Positions 1 to 11,700 of a stretch of 64,000 nucleotides of DNA are shown piece after piece. The stretch's first letter is position 1, and each line of letters opens with the position of its first letter. Origin of the DNA: a virus. The translations under genes and the position numbers were made by a program. The notes below the pieces were generated by a model. The model saw only the letters and a list, made by a program, of their open reading frames with translations, was not told where the DNA came from and ran no database searches. The DNA lies in IMG/VR virus record IMGVR_UViG_3300034782_000062, positions 118,771-182,770 of that record. The stretch is one strand, 5' to 3'.

Positions 1-744
1 GAAAGATATGCAGCGTACACGGTGCACCAGTTCATGCAAGACGGCACCGATGATAACGACGTTCGGATGGCCCTCGCTGGTCGTCAGCGTATGGACTACT
101 CTGACAGCTTCAGCGGCTACCTGGAGGGCTGTGACGAGGTTGCCCTTCAGGGTAAGACCGAGCAGTGGCTCGACGACAACAACGAGTTCGGAGAGTTTCT
201 CGACGAGACGTCGACAAATCATACAAAGATCGTCGTGTGCGCGCCTCATGGCGGCATCATTGAAAACTACACCGACGAAGAGGCCGAGCGCGTCTACTCG
301 GAGCTTGATGGTCAGGGTAAGGATGTTTCGTCCTGGCGATGCAAAGGATGGCAGGACGCCATTGGCGCCTACGATGCCTGGCACATCACCTCGACAGAAA
401 TCAGCCCTGAGAGCTTCCCGCTTCTTGGGTCGATCCAGAATCGCGGCTTCGATTACGCCGTGTCTTTTCATGGTTACGGCGAGGCGGACATTGCGGTCGG
501 AGGAGGCGCCCCTGTGGCGCTTAAGCAGGAAATCGCCGACGCCATCGCGGCAATTTCGGGGCTCCCCTACGACGTGTCGGTGCTCACCGGTGGCGAGTAT
601 AGCGGAACGAGTCCTGACAACTTCGTCAACTGGCTGACATCCGCTGGAAACGGAATTCAGATCGAGCAGCCCTATGGCGCCCGACGGGACTACTGGCAGC
701 AGATAGCTGACGCTGTCGCTAGCGTCTTCGCGTCGAAGATCTGA
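1..744 (+). CDS. Poly-gamma-glutamate hydrolase-like zinc enzyme (5' end outside window)
   Basis: The reading frame is open from base 1, so the gene probably begins upstream; an internal GTG at 22 is the first start inside the window. The protein has the APHGG-IE motif (near residue 77 counted from that GTG) and FHGYGE (near 155), which match the metal-binding histidines of the phage/Bacillus poly-gamma-glutamate hydrolase family (PF05908). Known members cut capsule polyglutamate with a zinc-carboxypeptidase-like fold. Lying just before the tail-fibre genes, it is likely a virion or lysis-related depolymerase acting on the host surface. The family call rests on motifs; the substrate is inference. 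Confidence 0.7.
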   Translation, partial: ERYAAYTVHQFMQDGTDDNDVRMALAGRQRMDYSDSFSGYLEGCDEVALQGKTEQWLDDNNEFGEFLDETSTNHTKIVVCAPHGGIIENYTDEEAERVYSELDGQGKDVSSWRCKGWQDAIGAYDAWHITSTEISPESFPLLGSIQNRGFDYAVSFHGYGEADIAVGGGAPVALKQEIADAIAAISGLPYDVSVLTGGEYSGTSPDNFVNWLTSAGNGIQIEQPYGARRDYWQQIADAVASVFASKI

Positions 745-756
745 TTCGGAGGGTCC

Positions 757-1041
757 ATGGCCGAGGAACGACATGCTCATCAGGAGAATTACCCCTACCA
801 CGAGGAGCATTACGACGGTGGGAAGCTGGCGCACGAGATTTTTGCCGCTGGCTATGAGTCAAGCGCTATCGTTCATCCGTCGTCGCGCGTGGACTACAAC
901 TACCAAGGGAATGTCCTGATCGGTGAGACTGTGACTACGAGGGATGAGGATGGAAACGTCGTTTCGACGGTCGAGTACGAGTGGTACACCGAAAAGGTCG
1001 GCAATAAAGAGACACGACGCAAAGTGAGGGTGCAGCCATGA
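757..1041 (+). CDS. Hypothetical virion-region protein, 94 aa
   Basis: The start ATG at 757 has a strong ribosome-binding site (GGAGGG) a few bases upstream. The product is hydrophilic, with a His/Glu/Tyr-rich N-terminus (residues 1-25) and a C-terminal half that looks like paired beta strands (VLIGETVTTRDEDGN, then VEYEWYTEK). The stop overlaps the next start (ATGA at 1038), so the two genes are probably translationally coupled. No family is recognised. The position between a depolymerase-like gene and the fibre genes suggests a small structural or assembly protein. Confidence 0.7.
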   Translation: MAEERHAHQENYPYHEEHYDGGKLAHEIFAAGYESSAIVHPSSRVDYNYQGNVLIGETVTTRDEDGNVVSTVEYEWYTEKVGNKETRRKVRVQP

Positions 1042-1805
1042 CGGCAGGAATACCAGGAACGAGAGGCATCGTCCTCCCGACGATGACTGATGACGGTCGT
1101 CTGACTGTCGCGGCTCGACCTCACTACAATAACATGGACTGGCCCGATTTCTGGGCAGACCGTGGAGACGATCTCGATGCTGTTGCTCCGGCTCGAAGTG
1201 TTTCGATGGGCCAGGATATGTTCGTCAGCGGGAGTTCCGAAGGTGATCACGATATTGCTTTCAGGTTCAACGAGGCGGTCCAGGTCCGTGGAGGAGAGGC
1301 TTGGCTATTAACTCCGTTTAACAGGCTCGACTTTGCAAGCGTTGAGCTTTTTGCATCGGCGACACCTGTGGTTGAAAACGCTGGATCAGGTAACTGCAAC
1401 CTAATTCCGACTGGAGCTGGGTTCAACGTTATCGTACCGGATGCTGAGGGCGATGGGTCGCACGACGTTGACTTGGAAGCCAAGATTGGGACCTCCGCGG
1501 TGCATCAAGCGTCTATCGTTCCAGCATCTGCTGGCAACGGATTTTTTGACTACGACCTGGACACGAACGTGATCACCCCGAATGAATCGCAGGAAGGTGG
1601 CTACAATCTCTACGATGCTGAGATCCGTCTCCAGCGTTTTTTGAACCACGTTCGGATTCGAGAGGAGCTTACGAGCTTTATGGGGCAAGAAGCGAAGTTG
1701 GTGCTGCCCCATTGGAGCTGGCGCGTCATTCTTCATCATGGTGCAGGAAGTCACAACGTTGAGCTGTGCTTCCGCCTCATGATGTACAGGCAGACTTCGT
1801 ACTAG
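1038..1805 (+). CDS. Hypothetical structural protein, 255 aa
   Basis: Starts inside the stop of the preceding gene. The protein is rich in Asp, Asn, Val and aromatic residues with predicted beta content throughout, as in baseplate or fibre-associated proteins, and it lacks a signal peptide or membrane segment. It precedes three tail-fibre genes in the same direction with a 13-nt gap. No domain is recognised; a role as tail or baseplate component is inferred only from position. Confidence 0.65.
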   Translation: MTAGIPGTRGIVLPTMTDDGRLTVAARPHYNNMDWPDFWADRGDDLDAVAPARSVSMGQDMFVSGSSEGDHDIAFRFNEAVQVRGGEAWLLTPFNRLDFASVELFASATPVVENAGSGNCNLIPTGAGFNVIVPDAEGDGSHDVDLEAKIGTSAVHQASIVPASAGNGFFDYDLDTNVITPNESQEGGYNLYDAEIRLQRFLNHVRIREELTSFMGQEAKLVLPHWSWRVILHHGAGSHNVELCFRLMMYRQTSY

Positions 1806-1818
1806 ACAGGTAATATCG

Positions 1819-3786
1819 ATGAGCAACATCTTCATAACAGGAATAAGTGGCAGTGGCATCTACGCGGTTCCGGAAGACGCTGCGGCGCTTCAGTCCGCTG
1901 AGGCCGGGCTCCAGACCCTTCTCTCGGGTGTAATGGGGCTCTCCTTCGATAAGGCGTATTCCTGGGTGAAGACGTCGGATGGGGCTGGTGCATCGAGGAC
2001 GCTCAACTGTCTCCTCGTCAACGCTCAATACATGGGCGTTATGTGCCCAAGCTCTGCTCAGATAGCGGCCATGACCGCAGCCATTCAGACGCAGCTCCTT
2101 GGTGACCCAAACATCGTTTCTGTATCCGTGCAGGACGTCAACCTTGTCATCGATTCAGGGGGCGCCGGTATCTGGCTTCGTAACTCGGCCACCGGCAGGG
2201 TCGAGCTGGTAGACCCTGGTGACTTTGTGTCGCTTGGCGGAATCGGTGATCCATCAAGTCTCTTTGTCGGAGAGGGTTCAAGTGAGGAGCCGTCCGCTCC
2301 GACGTCGTATCTGTACGAGTATGATAGCTCTGCTCCTTCTGGTTCGAGGTTTACACAGATCGATCCTTCAAGCGGATTCCCATGGACACAGCTCGGCGGA
2401 ATCAATGACGCTCTCTACATTGGCGTAGATAGCAAGCACTACGCGTGGATATTCGAGGTGGCGACGGCAAAGGATTCTACGCCTGTAGTAGTGGAGATTT
2501 GGAATGGGGCGAGCTGGGATCCGTTTGACAAAGCAACCTATCCCCAAGGCGTTGATACAAACAGGGGTCCAAATTTCTGGGAGAACATTGAGATCCAAGT
2601 CGTGCAGGTTGACAAATATGTCGAGCAGTCCACCTGGGCGCAGGCAGATAATGTTTTGGATGAGGTTCCCAATACGGGCACCTCACTGTATTGGGTGAGG
2701 TTCCGCAATACAGCAGTTGTCGGTACCTCGGCCGTAATCGCAAGCATCAATCTCCGGGGGAGCGGATTTGAGTACAACGGTGTCGCCGAGGCAATGAGGC
2801 TTTGGGGCACCGCCCGGAAGCGAGTCCGAGAAAGATTCTTTCTTGCAAACATGGTTCTCGGCGAGCCCCCATGGGTGAATTTTTCTGATATCACCGCGGT
2901 GACGTCGTCGATGCCAAACCCGGGAAGCACATCGCGACGAATCCATGTCTTCGGAACCTCGCAGCCGAGCAATCTCAACGCTCAGTGGAAGGGGTATGCG
3001 GTTCACCAATCAGGAAGCTGGACATGGATAGATGGAAATGCTGGACACCGTCGGTGGATGGTACTCTGTTTTATTGCGGGGTCGGGGCCTGGGGCGTGGC
3101 ATATCAATGCTGGTGACAACATAACACTCACGGTTGATGGTAATCCGTTTACCGTTTACCTGCCTGAGCTAGAGATCGTAGAGGGGCAAGAGGTATATCT
3201 CTATGTGGACCAGAACGGTAGCACATACAATGCCGCTGGAATCTACGCTCCCGACTTCTTCTCGCTCGCCTATCAGGCGCCGACTGGCTATTCGCCAGCA
3301 AGGAGGGGGCTCGGTCCAGCCGCTGGTGCCCCTGACGGAGAACTCCAGTCCGGAGGAATGAGCTACGAGAACGATCACAGGATGGGTGTTTCGTTCACCT
3401 ATGTGCTTCCACCGGCACTTGATAACGGCTCGAAGCTGAGAATCTTTCTTGGCCTGGCCCCGGGCGGAACGGGCAACTACGACTGGCACGTCGATGCCAA
3501 GGCACTGAGTTTGGGAGATCAGGTCGGGGCTATTTTTCCGCCTGATATATCGTTTGACACGATTATCACCTACACGCCTGCCGAGTCTGGACGAGTCCAA
3601 TCGACGCTTCTGTCGACCGACTACTCAAGAATGATTTCGGTTGAAGGAATCGATGATCGAGGCGGTGTAGTAATCAGGCTTGCCAGGGACGCAACGATTG
3701 CGAACCCCAATGATACTGGTGGAGATATCGTGATCGTCGAGTTTGGGGTCGAGTACGTTGTACAAGACCTTGGCCGTGCATCATAA
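1819..3786 (+). CDS. Tail-fibre/receptor-binding protein 1, shared anchor domain
   Basis: The 655-aa product opens with MSNIFITGISGSGIYAVP and a roughly 110-residue domain that recurs in the next two genes (pattern: YAVP, LQTLLSGV, RTLNCLL, MTAAI, NIVSVSVQDV). That domain is probably the virion attachment module. The rest is beta-rich and unlike the next two proteins, with an N-terminal linker (GEGSSEEPSAPTS) and aromatic-rich segments suggesting a carbohydrate-binding head. No catalytic motif was recognised. The fibre role follows from the shared anchor and gene order; the ligand is unknown. Confidence 0.75.
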   Translation: MSNIFITGISGSGIYAVPEDAAALQSAEAGLQTLLSGVMGLSFDKAYSWVKTSDGAGASRTLNCLLVNAQYMGVMCPSSAQIAAMTAAIQTQLLGDPNIVSVSVQDVNLVIDSGGAGIWLRNSATGRVELVDPGDFVSLGGIGDPSSLFVGEGSSEEPSAPTSYLYEYDSSAPSGSRFTQIDPSSGFPWTQLGGINDALYIGVDSKHYAWIFEVATAKDSTPVVVEIWNGASWDPFDKATYPQGVDTNRGPNFWENIEIQVVQVDKYVEQSTWAQADNVLDEVPNTGTSLYWVRFRNTAVVGTSAVIASINLRGSGFEYNGVAEAMRLWGTARKRVRERFFLANMVLGEPPWVNFSDITAVTSSMPNPGSTSRRIHVFGTSQPSNLNAQWKGYAVHQSGSWTWIDGNAGHRRWMVLCFIAGSGPGAWHINAGDNITLTVDGNPFTVYLPELEIVEGQEVYLYVDQNGSTYNAAGIYAPDFFSLAYQAPTGYSPARRGLGPAAGAPDGELQSGGMSYENDHRMGVSFTYVLPPALDNGSKLRIFLGLAPGGTGNYDWHVDAKALSLGDQVGAIFPPDISFDTIITYTPAESGRVQSTLLSTDYSRMISVEGIDDRGGVVIRLARDATIANPNDTGGDIVIVEFGVEYVVQDLGRAS

Positions 3787-3807
3787 CGAGGCGTTTGGAG
3801 AGATACG

Positions 3808-6800
3808 ATGAGTAACATTTTCGTCACAGACATCATCGGTACCGGAACCTATGCCGTTCCTACGGACGATACGGAGCTTGCCTCTGCGTCCTCAGGACTT
3901 AACACGTTGCTTGGTGGCGTCGCGAACTTGACCTACGATCGCGTTTTGGCGTGGGTCGAGGACTCCGGTGGTCCAGGTGGCGCTGAAGGCAATCGAACCC
4001 TGAACTGCCTCATCGAAAAATTCACCTATCTAACAGACGAATGTCCGTCTGAGGCCAACGTCGACACGATGATCGCCGCGATTGAGTCGACGCTTGAAGC
4101 CGATGCCAACATCACGTCCGTCGACAGGCAGGATGTACACATCTTCCAGGCGGGCGCCTACTTCTTGTGGAATCGAGACTCCGCCGGTGGGTTCCTCTAT
4201 CCGAACACGGCGACCGACGATGTCGCGGTTGGGCCGTTCGCAAGTCCAAACGGTAAGTGGTTCGACGATGGTGACCTCGTCCTGGGGACGGACGCCATGG
4301 TCGGCGCCGAGCAGCTCTATATCCTCGATGACGATGAGACGGCGAACAACGTTGGTGCGAGGGCTCGTACCGAGAAGGATTCGACCGGAACAAAAGCCGG
4401 ATGGACAGGCTTCGTTTCAGAGGTGCAGCACACAGGAGCAGGCCCCGGAACCCTCTATCTTGGCTTCGCTTCCTCGAACACCTACAACAACGCTGCTGCT
4501 GATATCGATGATGACATCGGATTTGTCTGTAACCCAACCGTCACGGCTGTCAATTCCTTCGATAGGCTGACTGGGTTCTTCTCACAGCCTACGATTGCGG
4601 CCGGGCAGACGGTCACTCGATATAAGGGTGTGTCGATCGATGGCATCAATGGCGCAGGCACGGTAACGACGTCGACAGGGATCGAGGTCAACGACGTCGG
4701 TCTCAACTCGACGACGACCTACGGAATCGAGATTGACGCTCAGACCGGAACGACAGCACGCGGCATCTACTGCGATGACTCCATCGAGCTGACGGGCACC
4801 ATCGTTATCGGAGAGAACGCCGACCATACGGTGGCTCCAGCGGCCGGAACAGGGCTGCTGTGGGTGCGGAGCGATACACCGAACCGGGTTATTTTCACAG
4901 ATGACGCCGGCACTGATCAGGTGCTCCAGTTTGGCTGGACCGAGTCCGAGGTCATCTACGTCGCAAAGTTCGGAAGTGACGCGAACGATGGCCAGTCGCT
5001 CACCGAGCCAAAGTTGACGGTTGGTGCGGCTATTACAGCCGCTGCGGCTCTGACTCCAAGCGCAACGAACCCGATCGTTATCTACGTATACCCAGGTGTC
5101 TACTCCGAGCAGATTGTTCTGTCGAGCGATTATGTATCGCTGTTCGGTGTTGGTGGTCCTGACAGCGTGATCATTGAAGACGATACGGATGCGAGCCAAG
5201 TCCTCAGGATGGGGGCTTGTGACAATATCGAGGTGCGAAACATTCACTTCCGTGGCATCACGAACAACGTTGACGCTATTACCTGTGCTCAATTCACACT
5301 GAACAACATTTTCAGGAATTGCAAGTTTACGTCAAAGGGGACCGGGCGATCGGAGCTTGATGGTGGGTTCGCAAGCAACCGCCTGGTCATGGATTTTTAT
5401 AACTGTGTATTCACACACGCGGACAATGATGGTGTGAACGATCCTGTCGCCATCTTTATGGATGACGCGACCCTCAACTTCAACGACTGCACCTTCGAGG
5501 GTCGAGGCACCGTGAATAACGGTGTCATCAGCGTTTACAAGAGCTGCAAGTTCAGAGCCGCGACAAGTGCAGCGGCGACGCCTATATGGACGTTTACTAG
5601 CGCGGTTACGATGCTGGGGTGTGACGCCGAAAACACCAACGTTGGTAACGTCTTCGAGCTTGATGTAGCTGGATGCCAATTCCTTGGTGGACGACTATGG
5701 GCGGGCAGTGATGCCTCGGCGCGCGAGCTTTCTTCGACATTCACAACAAAATGGAGGGTCGCCTGCTCCGGTGTCGTGATGAACAACGGCATGGCAGGCA
5801 CCATCTACCGGGACGAGCTGATTCACTACGTCGGTGACTCCGGGGACTGCGACTTCCACGTCTCGCTCGAAGCTGCTTGCGACGGCCTGCTCAACACAGG
5901 TGGGACCGTCTACCTCATGCGCGATGTGACGGTTGGCTCGAACATCGACAACCAGCATCAGTCTCTGACCATCGACGGGATGAACAACTACAGCATTGAC
6001 CGTGGAAGCGATGCGCTGTTGTTCGAGCAGAACGGCTTCGACCCCCAGGTCTTCACGCTGAAGAACGTCGAGATTATCCAGGGCCGGATCGAGTGGGACA
6101 GGGTACAGGCCGGAGTGCTTAACCTAGTACAGGTTACTGGTGGAACGCGCATCATTATCGACAACTACGTCGCCGGCAAAGAGGTCAATATCCAGAACTG
6201 CGATATCACCGTCGCGGCGACGGACCAGCCATTTATCGACTTCATCGGGGGCGCTGCCTGCCCGCTGATTATCCGGCAGTCGAGACTGGAGGGTAATGGT
6301 ACGCAGCCGGCGATCGATCTTGATGTCTCCGCGACAGCTCTGGATGTGTCCTACTCGGTGCTGACCGAGGGCTCAACGGCGGGGACACCGATCTCGAATC
6401 CTCCTGGCGCTGTATCGATGATCAGTCATCACAATCTTTACAGCACAAGCCCGTTCGGAGGTAACCTCTCAAACAGTGTTACGAACCCCTACGATTCTCC
6501 GATCGGATCGGCTGGAGCAAGCCCGTGGACGAGTGCCGCTGGCGTCATCTATCCGGCGACGGGTACCGATGATGTCGCAATTGGCTCGACGACGATGGCG
6601 GGAGCTGAGCGTCTCTACATCCTTGATGAGGATGAGACAGGGAATATCGTCGGGGCCAGGGCGCGAGTAGAGAAGGACTCGACGGGAACGAAGGCCCAGT
6701 GGACTGGGTATGTAGCCGAAGTGCAGCACACAGGCACAGGCGCTGGGACTCTGTACATTGGTTTCGCCTCGTCGAACACTTTCAATAATGCCTCGGCCGA

Positions 6801-8661
6801 CATCGACGACGACATCGGGTTCGTTTACAACCCGACGATTACGGCGGTCAACTCCTTCGACCGTGCGGCTGGTCTGCTTGTTCAGCCGACGGTCGCGGCT
6901 GGTCAGACCCTCACGACATACAAGGCTGTTTCTATTGACGGAGTCAATGGTACAGGAACGATCACGACATCGACGGGTGTCGATATCAACGACATCGGGC
7001 TCAATTCGACGACGACCTACGGGATTTATATTGCCGCTCAGACTGGAACGACGACTTGGGGCATTTACCAAGCCGGCACGGGAGAGCAAAACTACTTCGC
7101 GGGTCAGGCGACCTTTGGAACGACGTCTCCTCTGACTACCCGCAGGGTCTATGTCGAGGTGGATGACGGTGAGTCGTACACTCGGGGTGTCGAGGCGAGG
7201 TTTGTCAAGAATGGGGCCTCGGGCGCGCAATCCTTTACCGGCTTTGAAGCATCGGTAAGGCACACAGGTAATCAGGCTGGCTTGTCCTATTTCGGGTATT
7301 CGATGGACATCAACTTCTCGCCGAGCGCTACTCAGAACTTGACGAGGCTTGTTGGTTACGAGTCTGCTCCTGGCTCAGGAAGTAACGCGACGATCTCAGA
7401 AATCGTCGGATTCCGGGCCACCACTGACGAGCTTGATGGCGCCATTACCAACTGGTATGGGCTCGAAGTCGAGCAGCCGAATACCGTCGGAACTGGCATC
7501 ACGAACGCCTACGGTGTCTACATCGAGGATCAGAGTGGAAACACTCTTTCCTACGGGATCTATCAGGAGGCTGCGACGGACAGTAACTACTTTGCTGGAC
7601 ACATCGGCGTGGCGGTTACGCCGAGTGCCAGCTACTACGTCGCAGTTCAGGACAACGAGGACACCGCTATCAGAGCCGGTTTCCGTTCTGAGCTTGTCAA
7701 GGACGGAGCTGGTAACAACAAAGACTTCACCGGCTATCAGGCTTTTTTGACCCATAGCGGAACAGGGAGCATGTCGAATGCGAGAGGTTATGTGTTTAGC
7801 CTCTCGCAGTCGAACACCGGTGATATTTCAAGCTGCATCGCTTTTCAGGCTACGGCGACATCTTCTGCTTCTGGTGGAACCATTACGACCTATCAGGCAT
7901 TTCGGGCTGATGGCTCTGTTACGTCTGGACAGATCGCGACGGCTTATGGTTTTCGTGCCGCAAGCATGGAGGGGAATGCTGGTCAGTCTTGGGGCTTCTA
8001 TCAAGAAGGAGCGAGCGACAGAAACTACTTCGCTGGTGATACTGGACTCGGAGAGTCAAATCCGCAGTACATTCTGGACGTTGATGGAGACGTGAGATTC
8101 CAGGACCATATGAGCATTGGTCCTGTTGTCACGCCGGATAGCGAGAGAGGGATTGATCTTCGAATAGAGGCGGGCTCGGCTCCGGCTTCTACTTACGGCG
8201 TAGATGTTCTTTGCTATAAGAATACCACCGGCACCGCTACCTCGATGTACGGCTTCCGTGCAGATGGTCTTGTGAACGCTGGTACGGCTAATGACTTCCG
8301 TCATTTCGCTGCGGCGGGTGTGGGTGGTTCTGGAACGTACACGGCGGTATATGGCCTCTTCATAGATAGCCAATACTCGACATCGAACCCAACTGCGACA
8401 AACACTTACGGTATCTACCAGATCGGTTCGAATGATAAGAACTTCTTCCAGGGAAGTACTGGCTTCGGAGTTGGTGTGACTTCTCCAAGTTACACAATAG
8501 ACGTGAACGGAGACATCAACGTTCAGAGCGGAAATGTTTATCGTTTCAACGGTTCTGCCGGACTGACTGGAACCTATACGTTTGGCGGTGGGTCGTCAGG
8601 TGACATCGCCTCCATGACATTTGCTGGAGGTATTCTCATAGGTGTAACGACGGTTCCGTAG
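3808..8661 (+). CDS. Tail-fibre protein 2 with beta-helix domain, 1617 aa
   Basis: Residues 1-110 are the shared anchor domain. A repeated shaft module (LYILDDDETANNVGARARTE, then TGTKAGWTGF, then YNPTITAVNSFD) occurs near residues 165-300 and again near 930-1085. Residues about 385-650 look like a pectin-lyase beta-helix (YVAKFGSDANDGQSLTEP followed by YVYPGVYSEQI). Residues about 1103-1249 are identical to part of fibre protein 3, encoded by an exact 441-bp repeat. Recurrent GIYQ-x-G..NYFAG turns mark trimeric shaft segments. It is a long modular fibre, probably trimeric, possibly with polysaccharide-binding or lyase activity in the beta-helix (inference). Confidence 0.85.
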   Translation: MSNIFVTDIIGTGTYAVPTDDTELASASSGLNTLLGGVANLTYDRVLAWVEDSGGPGGAEGNRTLNCLIEKFTYLTDECPSEANVDTMIAAIESTLEADANITSVDRQDVHIFQAGAYFLWNRDSAGGFLYPNTATDDVAVGPFASPNGKWFDDGDLVLGTDAMVGAEQLYILDDDETANNVGARARTEKDSTGTKAGWTGFVSEVQHTGAGPGTLYLGFASSNTYNNAAADIDDDIGFVCNPTVTAVNSFDRLTGFFSQPTIAAGQTVTRYKGVSIDGINGAGTVTTSTGIEVNDVGLNSTTTYGIEIDAQTGTTARGIYCDDSIELTGTIVIGENADHTVAPAAGTGLLWVRSDTPNRVIFTDDAGTDQVLQFGWTESEVIYVAKFGSDANDGQSLTEPKLTVGAAITAAAALTPSATNPIVIYVYPGVYSEQIVLSSDYVSLFGVGGPDSVIIEDDTDASQVLRMGACDNIEVRNIHFRGITNNVDAITCAQFTLNNIFRNCKFTSKGTGRSELDGGFASNRLVMDFYNCVFTHADNDGVNDPVAIFMDDATLNFNDCTFEGRGTVNNGVISVYKSCKFRAATSAAATPIWTFTSAVTMLGCDAENTNVGNVFELDVAGCQFLGGRLWAGSDASARELSSTFTTKWRVACSGVVMNNGMAGTIYRDELIHYVGDSGDCDFHVSLEAACDGLLNTGGTVYLMRDVTVGSNIDNQHQSLTIDGMNNYSIDRGSDALLFEQNGFDPQVFTLKNVEIIQGRIEWDRVQAGVLNLVQVTGGTRIIIDNYVAGKEVNIQNCDITVAATDQPFIDFIGGAACPLIIRQSRLEGNGTQPAIDLDVSATALDVSYSVLTEGSTAGTPISNPPGAVSMISHHNLYSTSPFGGNLSNSVTNPYDSPIGSAGASPWTSAAGVIYPATGTDDVAIGSTTMAGAERLYILDEDETGNIVGARARVEKDSTGTKAQWTGYVAEVQHTGTGAGTLYIGFASSNTFNNASADIDDDIGFVYNPTITAVNSFDRAAGLLVQPTVAAGQTLTTYKAVSIDGVNGTGTITTSTGVDINDIGLNSTTTYGIYIAAQTGTTTWGIYQAGTGEQNYFAGQATFGTTSPLTTRRVYVEVDDGESYTRGVEARFVKNGASGAQSFTGFEASVRHTGNQAGLSYFGYSMDINFSPSATQNLTRLVGYESAPGSGSNATISEIVGFRATTDELDGAITNWYGLEVEQPNTVGTGITNAYGVYIEDQSGNTLSYGIYQEAATDSNYFAGHIGVAVTPSASYYVAVQDNEDTAIRAGFRSELVKDGAGNNKDFTGYQAFLTHSGTGSMSNARGYVFSLSQSNTGDISSCIAFQATATSSASGGTITTYQAFRADGSVTSGQIATAYGFRAASMEGNAGQSWGFYQEGASDRNYFAGDTGLGESNPQYILDVDGDVRFQDHMSIGPVVTPDSERGIDLRIEAGSAPASTYGVDVLCYKNTTGTATSMYGFRADGLVNAGTANDFRHFAAAGVGGSGTYTAVYGLFIDSQYSTSNPTATNTYGIYQIGSNDKNFFQGSTGFGVGVTSPSYTIDVNGDINVQSGNVYRFNGSAGLTGTYTFGGGSSGDIASMTFAGGILIGVTTVP

Positions 8662-8719
8662 AGAACAGCATAAACCAATCGTCTTTAGGACGGTATGTTA
8701 GGGCGCGAAGGGGAATAAA

Positions 8720-11700
8720 ATGAGCAACGACTATGTTACCGAAATCGTCGGCACCGGTACTTACGCCATTCCGTCGGATGACACGGAGCTGGCAGCCGCA
8801 ACCTCGGGGCTCGATACCCTGATCAGTGGCGTCGCGAACTTGACCTACGATCGCGTGCTCGCGTGGGTCGAGGACTCAGGTGGTCCTGGTGGCGCCGAAG
8901 GGGTCCGCACTCTCAACTGCGTCATAGAAAAGATTACCTACCTGGCGAACGAGTGCCCATCGGAGACCGAAATTGATACGATGACAGCGGCCATCGAGTC
9001 AGCACTTGAGGCTGACGCGAACATTACTTCGGTCGGCCGACAGAACTTCTCGTGCTTCGCTGCAACCGGTTCGAGCCAGCTCTGGCTCCAGGATCCTGGT
9101 GGGTTCCTCTATCCATCGACAACGACTGATGACGTAGCTGTAGGCGGCGCGATACCGAATGGCAAGTGGTTCGACGATGGCGACCTGGTCCTCGGCGGAA
9201 ACGTCATGTCCGGGACCGAGCGACTTAGGGTTTTTGGCGATGTGCTTGTAGATCAGGACGGCTCTGGCCGTGGAAATATTAATTTGCCAGCGACGGATAC
9301 AGCGCTTACGCGGGGAGTTTACGAGATCAACGGGTCACCCGCGCTAAGGGTTGAGAGTAATGCTCTTTACGTGGGCAATAGCGGGGCGTCGGGCGTATCC
9401 AAGGCAAGAAGTGTAGCTGTTGGCGAAGGCGCCCTGTCGTCAGTAGTTAACGGATCTGAGGAGAATGTTGCGGTTGGTTATCAGGCTCTGCAATCCCTGA
9501 CACTGAATAACGGCGAGTCTATCGCAGTTGGTTATCGGGCAGCACAGTCGGTTGTTCGTGCAGATCAGACTGTTGTCATTGGCTACGATGCCATGCAAAA
9601 CGCATCCATAACTGCAAATGAAAACGTTGTTGTTGGTGCGCGGGCATGTGAGAACAGTTCTCTAACATTCAACTCTAGCGTCATAATAGGCCACAGCGCA
9701 GCATTCACCGGCGGCGGTCCAACCCGTGGTGTATTTATTGGTCATCAGGCTGGTTACAGCATAACGAGTAACCCGACCGAAACCGTTGCTGTTGGATACC
9801 AGTCTCTCTACAACATTATCGGAACGGGCGGTCTTGGGGGCGACTATAATACGTGCGTCGGTTCCGAGTCAGGCCGTTCTCTTACAACTGGATCATATAA
9901 CACGTTTATTGGGTGGGAGTGCGGGCGAAATGCTGCGACGAACACTCAATCCAATGTAGCTGTTGGTTCGGGCGCCTTCCAGACCGTGGCGACGCCGAGT
10001 CGATGGAATATTGCAATCGGAAATAACTCTTTGGGTAATACCGGAGGTTCTGCTGTTGAGGGCAATGTTTCTATTGGGCACTCTGCTGGATCGACAGCAA
10101 CGGCTGGATACTGTGTTTACCTGGGATACAATGCAGGACAGGCAAACGCTACCAACAACCGGCTCTTCATCGAAAACTCAAGCGACCTAAATAACCCGCT
10201 AATCTATGGCGAGTTTGATGGCGGCGGTTATCTACGGGTTGGCGGCGGTATGACCATCGGAAACCCCAAGAGCGCTGCTCCGACCGGCGAGAGCGTGGAT
10301 GCCGTTTATCTCGACGATGGCACCAATACCACTTCGGGTAATCCAGGCTGGCGTTATCTTGTCAGCACTGGCCCCGACGTCTGGGCAGATGTCGGAGGAG
10401 GCGGCGGTGGGTCGAGCCCCTGGACGTCGGCCGCAGGTGTTATTTATCCGGCAACGATAACAGATGACGTAGCGATCGGAAGCAGCACCTTGAGTGGCGC
10501 TGCCAATGAGCACCTTTTTATAAAGGACACTGTAGAATCTGGTCTGTCGACAGGCGCATATATTCTGTTCGAAAAGAATGCAGCCGATGTCAAGGGGGCG
10601 TGGAACGGTGTCTACGTCCAGATCGATCATACTGGCAACTCAGGGCTTGCCACGGGTGGGTATACCAGTTTTTGGTCAGACGTTAACTGGAGCCCAGCCC
10701 AGACACTCAATAGTAATAAGGGATTTCTTAGTCAGCTCGATGTGGCGAACGCGAGCGGGGTGGTTAGTGATCATAAAGCTTTCCAGGCGGCGAGCCCGAC
10801 GGGTAGTGGAACGATCACGACCTCATATGGACTTTTCATCGACTCTATGAATGGGTCGACCAATAGTTATGGTGTCTACCAGAGCGGCACATCGGATCAG
10901 AACGTTTTTCGAGGCGACACCGTAGTTGGCGCTCTGACGATGTCGGGCACAGAACTGCTGAGAGTCGCAGGCAACTTGCGAGTCGATAACGACGCCGTAT
11001 TCGTAGAGCAATCTGACCATTCTACGACGCCCGCTGCGGGTATCGGCCTTCTTTGGGTGCGAAACGACTCGCCAAACGTGCTTGTCTTCACGGATGATGC
11101 TGGGACAGACACTGTTCTTGGTGCTGCAGGATCCTCTCCGTGGACATCTGCTGCAGGTGTGATCTATCCAAGTACTCTGACGGATACTGTTGCTGTCAAT
11201 TCAACCTCGATGTTGAGCAGTGAAAAGGTCTTTGTAAAAGACGATACAGAGGGCGGCTCCTCGGAGGGTCTCATTGTTCAGCTCGAAAAGGATGCAGCGA
11301 CGGCAAAAACGAACTGGACTGGTGTTGAGGTCGACACACTTCTAACGGGATCGTCGACGACCATTGTATCACCCACTTCGTTCCTGTCGGATATTAATCT
11401 CAACGTCGGAACTGCGTCGGTTACAGGTGTTGCGACAGGCTATCGTACTCAGTTGAACGTAGCCGGTTCTGCATCTGTTGCCTCATACATGGCCTTCCGA
11501 TCGGAGAGTCCTACTGTCTTCGGGACTTTGACCAACTCGTATGGGCTCTATATCGAGTCGATGAATGGAGGAACGAATAGTTACGGTGTTTTCCAGCAGG
11601 GATCCGGAGACATAAACTACTTTGCGGGTAATACTGCAATTGGTATTACAACACCAACGTCCTCCGATATTCTATTGGTGAATAATGGCGTTGCGTCAGG